NCBI GenBank assembly: GCA_029448655.1
Contig: JACCLO010000009.1
Coordinates: 2,294,001-2,358,000, forward strand
Direction of reading: 5' to 3'
Length of the DNA stretch: 64,000 nucleotides
From: Wolfiporia cocos
Taxonomy: Eukaryota > Basidiomycota > Agaricomycetes > Polyporales > Phaeolaceae
Made by a program: the position numbers and the translations under genes
In this document: piece after piece, positions 32,714 to 42,821 of the stretch
Numbering within the stretch: position 1 is the stretch's first letter
Layout: each line of letters opens with the position of its first letter
Notes under the pieces: model-generated
The model's database searches: none
Seen by the model: only the letters and a program-made list of their open reading frames with translations
Told to the model about the DNA's origin: nothing

Positions 32714-33111
32714 ACGCGGACCGATAGCAATGTCTTGGGACAGTTGCCGTCCAGAGCAGGTGGTCGCCGCTGTGTGGAATCCCAGGAGTGACCTCTCGGC
32801 GAACGCCGCGCAGAGCCCACGCTGGCGCCACTGCCGAGCTCAGACGCTGATGCGCTGCTGCATAGCAGCGGCTAGCCACATCTGCCCGTCGTCGATGCGG
32901 AGGGGAGGATGGGGAAGATCTGAGCGCACAGCAGGAGGACTGGCCGCGATATATCTTGCAGGCACGCGGCGATGGGACAGATAGAACGATCGAATAAATT
33001 AATGCAATGATCCTATGTACGTTGTACGTGAACAGTGATAGACTCTAGGTGTCCGAGATGCGGTGCAAGAGGTCAGGGTGCGCTGAGTGGGGATAGAACA
33101 CGCACGGGCGA

Positions 33112-35228
33112 TCATGCCGACCAGCCGTCGCCCCTTCCCCGCAAGTTGAGCGGGAGCGAGTCCTTGAGGGTGGGTGGATTTTTTCGCCCGTTCGTCGCCA
33201 GCCGGACTTTCCGGACCCTCGCCAACCTGTTCCATCAATGAGTCAATTCATCTAGTCAAATGGAAGCAGCGCGCGATGTAGACGTACCGTCGAAGGCCCA
33301 CCCAGGAGAAGGCGGAGGCCATTACGATAGAACAGACCGACATTAGAGCGAATGCGTACGGATTGTCTTCAATATGACTCTTCAACTGCGCAGACTGAAT
33401 CAGGGCACGTCCTTCAGTTACCTGATCAAGACGCTCACGTTCATGCCGAAGAGGCCAGCCACTAGCGTGCCGATTCCGACGCCCATGGTCATTATTGATA
33501 TCTGCCGCAATATCAGATCAGAACTCAATCATGTTATCAGTAACAGCCGCCGCACCTTGAGGTCAAGGGCCAGCAACGCATTGCGGTTGGAATCAAGCAC
33601 GAGCTCCACAATTTCTTGCGTAGATTGCACGTTGCTCTGAAGACGGGGAGCTGAGGATGCGTCTGCACATTCCCAATCAAAGTTTGTACCTGAATATTCT
33701 CCGCTTCATTTACAATTTCTTCCACCTGTTTGTGGAACGATTCCAAGAGAACCTCGAGATCCTCGTGGTCACTTAGTTTTCGGGGATTGCCATTCATTTT
33801 GTCGGTGAGATACATGGCCGCTAAATCCTCGTCTATGAAGACCTGGCGTGTGAGTGGAGTGCCCATGAGCAAACAGCCAGGCATCGAGTCAGACCTTGTT
33901 CCAAGACTTCTTCTAGAGCTTCTTGCACCTGATGTTCCAAACAATGACAGTCCATCAGCACATAAATCTCTCTCAAGCACTCCATCAGCAATCTGACGCA
34001 CCAGCTTCGCACGATTCTGGAAACTTGCCAGCCGGCGGGAATAATGCAGCAGCCGCTTGAACCGGTCGTGATCTATGTCGTCTTCGAGCTCGGCAAGGAG
34101 TCCGCCGACGAGGTTTCGGATAAACACCATCTCCGCCTCGAGCGCACTCAAAACAGACAGGAGAACAGACTCGAGCGCTCTGGATGCGAAGAACAGCTGA
34201 ACATGGTGAGGGACCGCTTCTTGCACAGGCAGACAGTGTGAGGGGCATACCGAAACTCGTAAGGCAATCCGTTTGCCTTGCCCTTCAGATTGTGCTGTCG
34301 GAGTGAACGTAATTGAGCACAGGACCGCCGCGAGGAGGACGGACGCACCTCAAGATGGTATAAGAACACAGAGTGGAGCCTGGAATCGGCCGAGCCGTAC
34401 GTATCGAAGAGAACGACGGCATCTGCCTTGACGAGCGCACGGATGTGTAAAATATTGACCTGCGGCCGGCGATCAGAAGGACGCTTGTGCGGGCGGCGCG
34501 CGTACGTACAAGGATCGCTTCCTTGCGCACGAGCACAGTGGGCACAAGGTTCGGGATCCTAGAATCAATTTTGCGGAGGTCACGGGGCTGCCCCAGGGGT
34601 GCTCAGTAACGCGGCCAGGACGCCATCTGTGAATGTACGAAACCCGCTTACGTTCAGACGGTGCTCCGCGCACAGATCTGCCTTCCTGAACTGTCCGGAG
34701 ATGGTCTTCACGTTGCCTGTGACGTACTCAATGAGTCTGATGCTGCGTCGTTGGGGCGCAGATGACATACCGTCTGCGTCCAATATAGTGCCTGTGTTGT
34801 GTTCAAACGGTGATGTAACCATAGCACTGATTTGCAAACTCACAACGCAACATGAGATCGGCCGGCTGGCGCCCTTTCATGGCTTTTTCAAGCATCGCAA
34901 CCTTCGCTGCCTCTTCCTGTCCGTCCGAGGGTTCGTTGTATAGCTCAGGTGCGCGCAGGTTCAGCTTCCACGGGATCCAAGAAAAATGTCGAGCGCCAAA
35001 ACACGGTCTGGGCGGCGACAAGCTGGACCCATGATATGTTGTTGGGACATGGCGGACACTCGGCTCGCTCAGGATGCCAGAATTCCATCCGATCCACACA
35101 CGGCAAGAATTCGTTTTTCGCGAGCTTGCGCAGTACGACCTGGTGAGCCGAAGACCGTCCCGCTGCGCGGACGGGTGCTTGAGGGCTCTTACATAGCTCG
35201 CCGACGCCCTCTTGAGCACGGTATGCAT
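33112..35228 (-). CDS. MRS2-type mitochondrial magnesium channel
   Basis: A CorA-superfamily channel for Mg2+ entry into the mitochondrial matrix. The ATG at 35228 starts a basic, Ser-rich presequence-like region. Later exons read LRCTILDADG, FRKADLCAEHRL, then IPNLVPTVLVRKEAIL and ADAVVLFDTYGSADSRLHSV, as in other fungal MRS2 proteins. ALEAVLLSVLSALEAEM, YLTDKMNGNPRKLSDHEDLE and FHKQVEEIVNEAENIQ form the helical stalk. NRNALLALDLK, then TMGVGIGTLVAGLFGMNVSV (near 33420-33500) carry the first membrane span and the hallmark GMN. The next exon (about 33290-33390) has IEDNPYAFALMS and the second span. The protein ends with a basic tail (LRRLARVRKVRLATNGR) at 33112. Many short introns; the gene appears intact. 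Confidence 0.85.
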
Positions 35229-35991
35229 GCGTCAGAGAACGAAGAGCACGACGAGGTCGAAGTGAGTGTCAGAGTGCTCGTTAGAGTGCTAAGCGCCGTG
35301 TGCAGCTCATGACCGCGTTTAGATTATGTAATCGGCGCTTTCCTTTCGGGTCGATCGAGGGACTCGGAGTGAACTTTCAGGCTACCCCACACCCCCGCAA
35401 TAATGCGGGCAAGCGGCGGGTGAGGCGACGGGTGACACAGCTGATGCGCCCGCCAACGACCGCGTATCCAGGCTGTAGCCGGTCGCAATCATCGCAACAA
35501 GTTTCAAGAAAGTCGCTGACTTCCGCAGGCGCCTGCGAACGCACGATGTTGGCATTCACGACAGTAGCAGTCGGTAGGATATCATTCAGAAAGAACGCTA
35601 TCGTGTAAAGGAACACCGTATCAGTGCGTAAATAGCGCCATGAGCGAAGATTTCGACCCGGGAGCGTTCTGTAGAGGCGCTATCCCCGTCACGCGCATGG
35701 AGGGGCATGTGATGCCGACTTGCCTTGCACAAATTCAGTAGCCGATGTCGGAGCCCTATACGAGAGTTTCTTTCAGGCCCTTTCGGGGAGCTTGTCCGGT
35801 ATATAGGTGGTGGATCATTAATCGCCTGTTGGTCCCTCGGCACTAGTCATATCGGTGGACGGACCCAGTACCGAATGCAATGTCTCCCCCACTCTCTCTC
35901 TGCTAGCTTCTCGTCTGATCTCGGGATTCGACAGAGTACATGAATGCCATGCCTCGGGCTTGACGCCATTTCCCCTCCCGCGGGTCCGACT
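35229..35991. other. Divergent intergenic region
   Basis: Lies between the starts of MRS2 (-) and the small conserved gene (+). Frames on the minus strand at 35377-35843 show no family resemblance and are not called. Confidence 0.4.
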
Positions 35992-36782
35992 ATGCACGAG
36001 ACGAACAGACTACTCGAGGCTGCCGCCGCGCTCTCTCGTCTCTTGCGCGCGGACGGGATCCCTCATGCGTTCCACGGAAGCTTCTTGACCGCCGTCCTAT
36101 CCAACGCGCCACACGCTGATGTAGGTCCTCTCCAGCCGAGGAGTGTGAGATTGCTGAACAGTCACAGGAAATTTACTGCGTAGTGGAGGGTGGGTCTACT
36201 CACCCCTTCCGCCGAGTGCGGCGAGCGTGCGCGGGAAGCGCCGACTTCACTATCGTCGTCTCGCCCTGGAGTAGCCGGTGAATATGCTTGCATGATCGCC
36301 ACGCTGCATTGGTCACAGCCGCCCCACAGATTGCATGCCACATACCATCGCTTCATCCCAGCTATCGATGTGCGTCCGTCCGAGCAGTGCGAGGTCCCAG
36401 GCTTCTGAACCGTTCCGGTCACAGATCGAGATACTGCGAGCGGGCGAGGAAGGTCCCCGCCACCTTGACGCAACTACTGTTATGCCTATCGGACGTGTAC
36501 CCTTCCTGACAATCTCTGAATTCATCAGAGCAAAACTGAAGGCGTGGGCGATGTAAGTTCGAACACCGCGTGCTTAGCCGCTCGTATCGTTTCTATACTA
36601 CCTCCTGGATTTCTAGTCGTGGGATTGACCATGATGCCCGAGACATCACCTTCGCTCTGACGCGCTACTGGAATCGAGTGGATATCAATCGCATACCCGA
36701 GCAAGAGATGAACGAATTCGTTCGCCAGCACAGAGCCGCAGCACCCGCGTGGGCGCAGCTCCAACGAAAATACGGGATGTGA
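35992..36782 (+). CDS. Small conserved basidiomycete protein, nucleotidyltransferase-like
   Basis: Five exons (35992-36120, 36168-36277, 36330-36369, 36425-36552, 36617-36782) join in frame into 190 residues. The N-terminus LLEAAAALSRLLRADGIPHAFHGS, then ADEIYCVVEGG across the first intron, has the hGS..(D/E)h motif order of minimal nucleotidyltransferase folds, though the acidic pair is not canonical. The rest (RLHATYHRFIPAIDIEIL, GRVPFLTISEFIRAKLKAWA, ITFALTRYWNRVDINRIPEQ) matches a family I remember only as hypothetical in Agaricomycetes. The activity is unproven. Confidence 0.65.
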
Positions 36783-38291
36783 GTCATTCTGCACACAGCC
36801 TCTTGGGAATATCAGAGTTGGCGCCGCTTACTATGCGTTTAGGTCATGATACGGTTTTGGTCCTTCGATAGAGGATCGAGACCTTCAAAAGCCGCCGCGT
36901 CTAAGGCGTGTGTGGTACGGTGCCGGGGGTGTTAACGACTGCATAGGCAACGGAGAGATGGGGCCATCGGAGCAAAAGGTGAGCCAGATAGGCCGGGGCG
37001 TCCCTCACCGTGGCAATGGAGAAGGACTAGAAAACCTACCACCGGAAGGGTAGCTAGGATAAACCCCACGTACCTGTCTGCCTGAACCCCGTTTTGCACG
37101 TGAGGATGTGCTTCCCGAAGCTGAGAAGTGAGATCTGTCCGAACGCCTATGGTGCGCGGGCTGGAATGAAACGCTCTGGATTGCGCCCAAATATCGAGGG
37201 AACAGTCACGCGGTGGCCATTGTGAAGAGGGAGGAATGCCTGAAGCAGCAAGAGTTCCCCGGCACGCTAGATTCGAGAGAATGCTCTTACGTAGAGCGTT
37301 AGCACGGATACATACGTGATCTGCAAATGTACCAAACGGGCGGACTGATTCTCGCACAAGAGTGATTGAGTATGTCTGGTGACCACAGCTTTTCCCATAC
37401 ATACGATTGGGGACCGAGGAGGGTGTTCGCTTGCCGCGCGTAGGCCATTAAGGGAAGTCGAATTCAATGTGTCTGACGGAGTTGTGAGGTCAATCAGATT
37501 ACTCAAGGGGGATCCATGACAGCTAGGAGGTAGGACCTGTCGACTAATGGCCGAATACAACGGGTTTATTGGCGAAGATCATCAGAATCGGTGCAAGAAT
37601 AGCAAAGACTTTTAGGCACAACTCAGAGATCCGGAGGGGGTACGTGTCGGAATGTATCGGGTTGCGTGGCCAGTTTTCGCTGCCTTTGTGTTTATCATGC
37701 AAAAGAGCATACGCTTCTGAGTGCAAAGCCCAGCACCAGAGCCATGGGATGATCTTCGAAAGATAGCAGTTATCCGTTGTGCCACGCCTGCTTTATCGGA
37801 ACCATATGACGTTAGGTGCGAGAACAAAAGAATTTCGCATGGATCGATATGTCGTTCATTGAACGATACATCATAAAGCAAGATCTGAGGTGGGCAGGTT
37901 CATCTGATTTACGTGTCAATAGAGAGTAATGTTGCCGAAGACCAGAGTAAAGCAGGATGAACAGTTGAGTCGATGAATAGTTATTCAATGCGACGCAAGC
38001 GCTCGAAGGCCTAGAGCTAGTTTCAGAGCAGCTAGAGAAATTGATACCGCAGCTTTGAGCGAGTTACAATTCAGCAAGAAATCCTCCTTGAATGACTGGC
38101 GCCCGAATTTGAAAGTAGTCGACAATTTAGACGTCGTTAGCTCCGACATGTGAACATGACATCGTGTCATTCGTCCGCATGTATATAGCTACTAGCTGCG
38201 CTAAGACCTGAAGGAGGATTTCAGACAGTCAGGAGTGAAGCAGAAATTCAGATTACGATCTCATCACGCATCACAAGATGTCACGTTATGC
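36783..38291. other. 1.5-kb intergenic region without recognised gene
   Basis: Several short frames occur on both strands (for example 36932-37402 and 37612-37881 on minus) without domain signals or consistent splicing. The right end adjoins the left direct repeat (38292-38306) of the retroelement candidate. Confidence 0.4.
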
Positions 38292-38306
38292 TCACGTGAT
38301 GTACGA

Positions 38307-40068
38307 GAGAGAGAGAGAGACAACCATTTATATCCCGCAGTCAGTATCCTAAGTACATGTGCGGCAGCTAACGAGAGCCCAAGGTCGAAGGTGATAGTTT
38401 ACGAAAGACACGAGTAGGGTGGTGTGCGGGGTCGTACGTCGGTTATGTATCGTAGGAGAGGGCGAGCAGATGGAAGAAGCCCCGAGGTTAGGCGACACCA
38501 ATCGCTCTAGTGATACGTAGAGAGAAAAGAAAAGAAAAGAAAATGGGAGGTGAAAACTAAGAGGAAAAGTACGTAGCAGAAGAACCCGGACTTCTTGCAA
38601 GGTGGCATGTGGGAAGGCGGTCAGGTACGAGAACGGATAGTCATGGATACGCGTCCGTGGAAGTGGGAGGTGATGACGCCGTAGTTAAAGTCATGGATGG
38701 TGCTCTCGAGCGCTTTGAGTATATGGCCGTCGTCGGCATCGGTGAACGAGAGGAGAACAGAGGAGTGCGTCTTGTGATCAGGGATGTTGGGGTTCATCCA
38801 ACGTATGAAGTGAGGTGTAAAGGGGTATGGTCGTGGAGCAATGGTGTAGAAGGGAGTTTGACGGAGTGCGTAAAAGAATTCGTCGGCAAAGTCTTGATTG
38901 GTGACTTGAGTGCCGTCAGCGTAGCGACAGGCGATGCCGTTGATTTGGACAGTGTAAGTGTTAGGGATCGGGGTGGGAGGTTTGGTATTACGAATCATGT
39001 CGAGGGAAGGTGTAGGTCCGATGGGGTGGTCGTACATGGGAGGTTCCAGGAGGGCTGTCATAGTTTGATCAACCCAAAGCGGTCTGCATGATTGAGGAGG
39101 AGAATCGTCGGTGGTGTCCGCAGGGGTAGCCACGGAGGGAGGAGTGGTTATGGGTGAAGGGAGTGGGGGTGCGGATGGGATGGGTGATTGAGAGACGGGT
39201 GAGCGAATTGGGGGAGTGAGACGTCGGCCATCAGGGCCAAAATATTGGGGAAACATGGCACGTTCAGCGAGGGTGCCATAATTGATGGCGTAGTCTTCGG
39301 CGGATAGTTCCGAAGGAGTGGGCGTGGGTGAGTTGTGGGTGAGTTGGGGGTGAGCAGTGTCGTCCGAATCCGCTGTATGAGCGGATGGTGTGGGGGAGTG
39401 GTTGCGTGTGGGAGGAGGCGGTGGGGTAGTGGACTGTTTAGGTGATTTGACGGTAACAGTCGGGGTTGAGGTAATCGCTGGTGAGGTTACAGGAGGGGTA
39501 GGGTTGGGAGTAGGTGGTTTGTTGGGTACCCAATGGAGTTTGGGCAGGGGTGTTTTGCGTCGTGGGATTCGGGATGTGGTGACTAAGTGTTTGATGTATG
39601 GCGCCTGATGGGTCTGGATAGTGGTGCGTACAGCAGGCGGTGAGGGTGGAGGTGTGGGAATAGGGTAGGGCATAGGGTTGGGAAAAGTAGGCGCCAGAAT
39701 GGCGTCTAAGTGGTTGGCGAGTTGGCGGACTGTGTCTCGCACTGTGAGTAAGGTGAGGGCTTCGGTGTGAGCGATTTCGTCAGCTCCATGTTGGATTGCG
39801 GTAAAGAGGTAGGATACGTGAGTCTTCCAAAGTGGAAGAGCATAGTTGGAGGAGTTGGTTTCGTGTGCCCGGTGGATACTCTGGGCAGCGTTGAAAAGTA
39901 GATCAAATGCAAAGGTGGCGGATGTGGTTTCGGTTTGGACCCTCTGGGTGTTGGGGACGGTGCGTTGGGTGTTCATGGTGGGAGAGACGGTGCGTGGGGG
40001 TCGGCGTATGGGTGGACGGTACGTGAGCGCCTAAGGCGGTGGTGGTGGTAAGAGAGAAAGGAGGGTCG
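38307..40068 (-). mobile_element. Candidate ORF1-only retroelement, 1.76 kb
   Basis: The 15-base direct repeat TCACGTGATGTACGA is exact at 38292-38306 and 40069-40083, with different bases on either side, as expected of a target-site duplication. Between the copies, the minus strand has a short 5' leader, one intronless 451-codon frame (39976-38621) and a 3' region ending in a CT-type microsatellite ((GA)n on the plus strand, 38307-38321) directly against the repeat. Duplication, lack of introns and a simple-sequence 3' tail together suggest target-primed reverse transcription. No reverse transcriptase or endonuclease is present. Caution: the core TCACGTGA occurs elsewhere in this DNA. Confidence 0.55.
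38621..39976 (-). CDS. Proline-rich 451-aa protein, gag/ORF1-like
   Basis: A single uninterrupted frame with ATG at 39976. Residues about 1-100 are helical (AFDLLFNAAQSIHRAHETN; VRDTVRQLANHLDAILAP). Residues about 100-290 are Pro/Thr/Ser-rich low complexity. The C-terminal part of about 110 residues (TYTVQINGIACRYADGTQ; then FIRWMNPN, THSSVLLSFTDADDG, SHFHGR) resembles the RNA-binding-like C-terminal segment of basidiomycete retroelement ORF1/gag proteins, as I remember them. Base use differs from the neighbours: the plus strand is strongly G-rich and the coding strand C-rich. No zinc knuckle, RT or protease. It could be a mobile-element protein or a domesticated one. Confidence 0.6.
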   Translation of the reverse strand: MNTQRTVPNTQRVQTETTSATFAFDLLFNAAQSIHRAHETNSSNYALPLWKTHVSYLFTAIQHGADEIAHTEALTLLTVRDTVRQLANHLDAILAPTFPNPMPYPIPTPPPSPPAVRTTIQTHQAPYIKHLVTTSRIPRRKTPLPKLHWVPNKPPTPNPTPPVTSPAITSTPTVTVKSPKQSTTPPPPPTRNHSPTPSAHTADSDDTAHPQLTHNSPTPTPSELSAEDYAINYGTLAERAMFPQYFGPDGRRLTPPIRSPVSQSPIPSAPPLPSPITTPPSVATPADTTDDSPPQSCRPLWVDQTMTALLEPPMYDHPIGPTPSLDMIRNTKPPTPIPNTYTVQINGIACRYADGTQVTNQDFADEFFYALRQTPFYTIAPRPYPFTPHFIRWMNPNIPDHKTHSSVLLSFTDADDGHILKALESTIHDFNYGVITSHFHGRVSMTIRSRT

Positions 40069-40169
40069 TCACGTGATGTACGACGCGTATGTATGTCTCG
40101 AGACCTCGAGACTCGTATTCGAGACTCTATCCGCATCCATATCCTCCTTGCTCTTTATATTTCGTCTCT

Positions 40170-41698
40170 ATGCCAGTCGCTACGCATACACCAACACATC
40201 CTGGCGGGATAAAGGCCTACTACCAGGCCAAGATTGAAGCGGCAGAAATTGATATCAACCAGAAAACCCAGAACTTGAGGCGGTTGGAAGCCCAGCGGAA
40301 CGCGCTAAACGCGCGAGGTGGGTATGGACCTTGATCATGGAGCAAAGCGTTCACGAGAATGGGGGACAGTGCGTCTGCTCCGCGAGGAACTGCAGCTCCT
40401 GCACGAACCAGCGAGCTATGTCGGCGAAGTGGTGAAGGTCATGGGGAAGAACAGGGTCTTGGTCAAGGTGCAGCCCGAGGGGAAGTACAGTACGCGTCTG
40501 TCTTCATATGGGCTTCTGGGTGCTCAGCATATGAAGCACAGTCGTTGACTTTGACCACACTATCGACGTCGCGTCCTTGAAGCCCTCATTACGCGTCGCG
40601 CTCCGCTCCGACTCGTACACTATTCACAAGATTCTCCCCAACAAGGTTGACCCGCTTGTATCCCTCATGATGGTGGAGAAAGTTCCAGACAGCACGTACG
40701 AGATGGTCGGTGGTCTGGACAAGCAGATTAAGGAAATCAAGGAGGTCATCGAGCTGCCCGTGAAACACCCAGAACTCTTCGAATCTCTCGGTATTGCACA
40801 GCCGAAGGGTGTGCTCCTCTATGGTCCTCCTGGAACCGGGAAAACACTTCTTGCACGTGCAGTTGCTCACCATACCGACTGCAAGTTCATCCGTGTGTCT
40901 GGATCCGAGCTCGTGCAGAAGTACATTGGCGAAGGTTCTCGTATGGTCCGTGAGCTGTTCGTCATGGCTCGAGAACACGCGCCAAGCATCATCTTCATGG
41001 ACGAGATTGACTCAATCGGGAGCTCGCGTGGTGAGAGCGGCTCGGGTGGCGGCGACTCCGAGGTCCAGCGTACAATGCTGGAGTTGCTCAACCAACTTGA
41101 TGGCTTCGAGTCCACGAAGAACATCAAGGTCATCATGGCGACTAACCGGATAGGTATGCGATGCGCTGGGCCTTCTATCCTATTCAGACATTCATATTTC
41201 GCGCAGACATCCTCGATTCCGCGCTTCTCCGACCAGGCCGGATAGATCGCAAGATCGAGTTCCCTCCTCCGGGCCCTGAGGCAAGGGTAGCGATTCTGCG
41301 CATTCACTCGCGTAAAGTAGGTGCCCCCGGTCCAATCATGTAGCGGGCGCTGATTAGACGCGGCAAACAGATGTCGCTTCAGCGCGGTATCAATCTCCGC
41401 GCACTGGCGGAGAAGATGGGCCAATGTTCCGGAGCTGAAGTTCGCGGTATCTGTACCGAAGCCGGTAAGTAATCGGTCTTGACATATGATTTTGAGGTCC
41501 GGCTGACTTCGTGCTTAACAGGTATGTATGCGCTTCGCGAACGCAGGCAACATGTAACCCAGGAGGATTTCGAGTTTGCGGTGGCAAAGGTTCATACTAT
41601 CTCGCTGTCAGGTGCTCATCATGCTGATATTCATCTTCACGTAGGTTCTCAAGAAGAACCAGGAGGGAAACACCTCTGTCAACAAGCTGTTCTCATAG
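40170..41698 (+). CDS. RPT6: 26S proteasome regulatory ATPase Rpt6
   Basis: One of six AAA+ ATPases of the 19S base that unfold substrates. Exons 40170-40317, 40370-40489, 40542-41153, 41207-41316, 41371-41464, 41522-41589 and 41645-41698 join in frame into 401 residues, normal for Rpt6. The N-terminal coiled coil has [20 protein letters not shown]. The OB region has [17 protein letters not shown]. The AAA domain has Walker A GPPGTGKT, Walker [12 protein letters not shown], sensor MATNRI and arginine-finger [11 protein letters not shown]. The C-terminal helix domain includes [20 protein letters not shown]. The final residues NTSVNKLFS keep the Rpt6 C-terminal form. The ATG lies 87 bases from the end of the neighbouring element's direct repeat. 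Confidence 0.95.
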
Positions 41699-42821
41699 AA
41701 CAACACATCTGCATTTTCCGTGTCACTCGCTATTGTCTACATATATTCATGATTCCCATTGTGCACAGCAACTTTGGTATGACATGGATGGATGCTATTT
41801 AAGCCAGGAATTAGCGATCACCTCAGAACATCCCTGTCCGCGCACAGCCATCCAGGTTATGAAGCGGTGGTAACTCGATATCGACAGCCGCACCGCCAAA
41901 TGCCGCGATTTATACGATGTGCAGTCTTACAATCTACGACCCACATCCTTTGCTCTCAACCGCCGACGGTTCATGCCTCTTGAAGCTCATTCCAGCGCGT
42001 GTACGGTACACATGTATCACCCTAGTGGGCTGCTAAGCGATCGTGAAAGCAACGCGATGGTGTATACAGGTACGTCGATGCTTTTTCGTACGTTCTTTAC
42101 TAGAATAGCTGCTCTGCAGCTTCTGAAGCTTGTGTGCTGGATCATTTTTCATTGACCAACCCCTCCACTCGCCCTCAAATGAATGCAAGCGGGAGGTACT
42201 GGTCCAGCAGTACCAGCATACGTAGCACCCTCTCCACTTGTGATCTTAAATGATATCCCCTTGCATTGTTGCATTCTTCAACAGTCACGATAGTCTCTAT
42301 GATGCATTACATGTCTCTTCAGAAAATACGATGATGCCATGCAACGGCAGGCCAGCTGTGCGGCAACGCCTTGTGCTGTGGCGTAGAGTTAGACGCCGAT
42401 CCTTATTACATGCGGCTGCGCGTTTGATCGCGATCGTCCGACCGCGCGTTCCCGCTCACCCTCAATTGCAGACCTTCTCCATCAGATCCTGTCGCCTGCG
42501 TGCTGTCTTATGCGCAGCGCAATACCGTTGCCTCCTCCAACAGAAACAACAGTCTCAGTGCTGCATGTTTCTCGGGTCGATGTCAGTGTAACGATAGGCC
42601 AGCCATGCGACGAGGTAACGCTTTGTGGCGCGGGCCAGAGCCCAGGTGCGGCGCCGTGAGAGAGTCTAGTCAGGTAGCGGTGCCGCCTTCTAGGCTTGAT
42701 CATGCCAGTTTGATCCATGGCATCTTACCTCACGTATATCGGCTGATTGCACGAGGCAGCCTAGTTTTAAACCCCCAGTCGACTCGACGACCGCCCGTGC
42801 TTCCCTAGCTCCCTGCTACTC
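41699..42821. other. 1.1-kb intergenic region without recognised gene
   Basis: Short frames only, on both strands. It should include the RPT6 3' flank and the promoter of the first helicase gene. Confidence 0.4.

Noticed and set aside
38621..39976. Reading the Pro-rich frame as a cell-wall or surface protein
   Set aside because: It has no signal peptide or membrane anchor, and the flanking duplication with a microsatellite tail fits a retroelement better.
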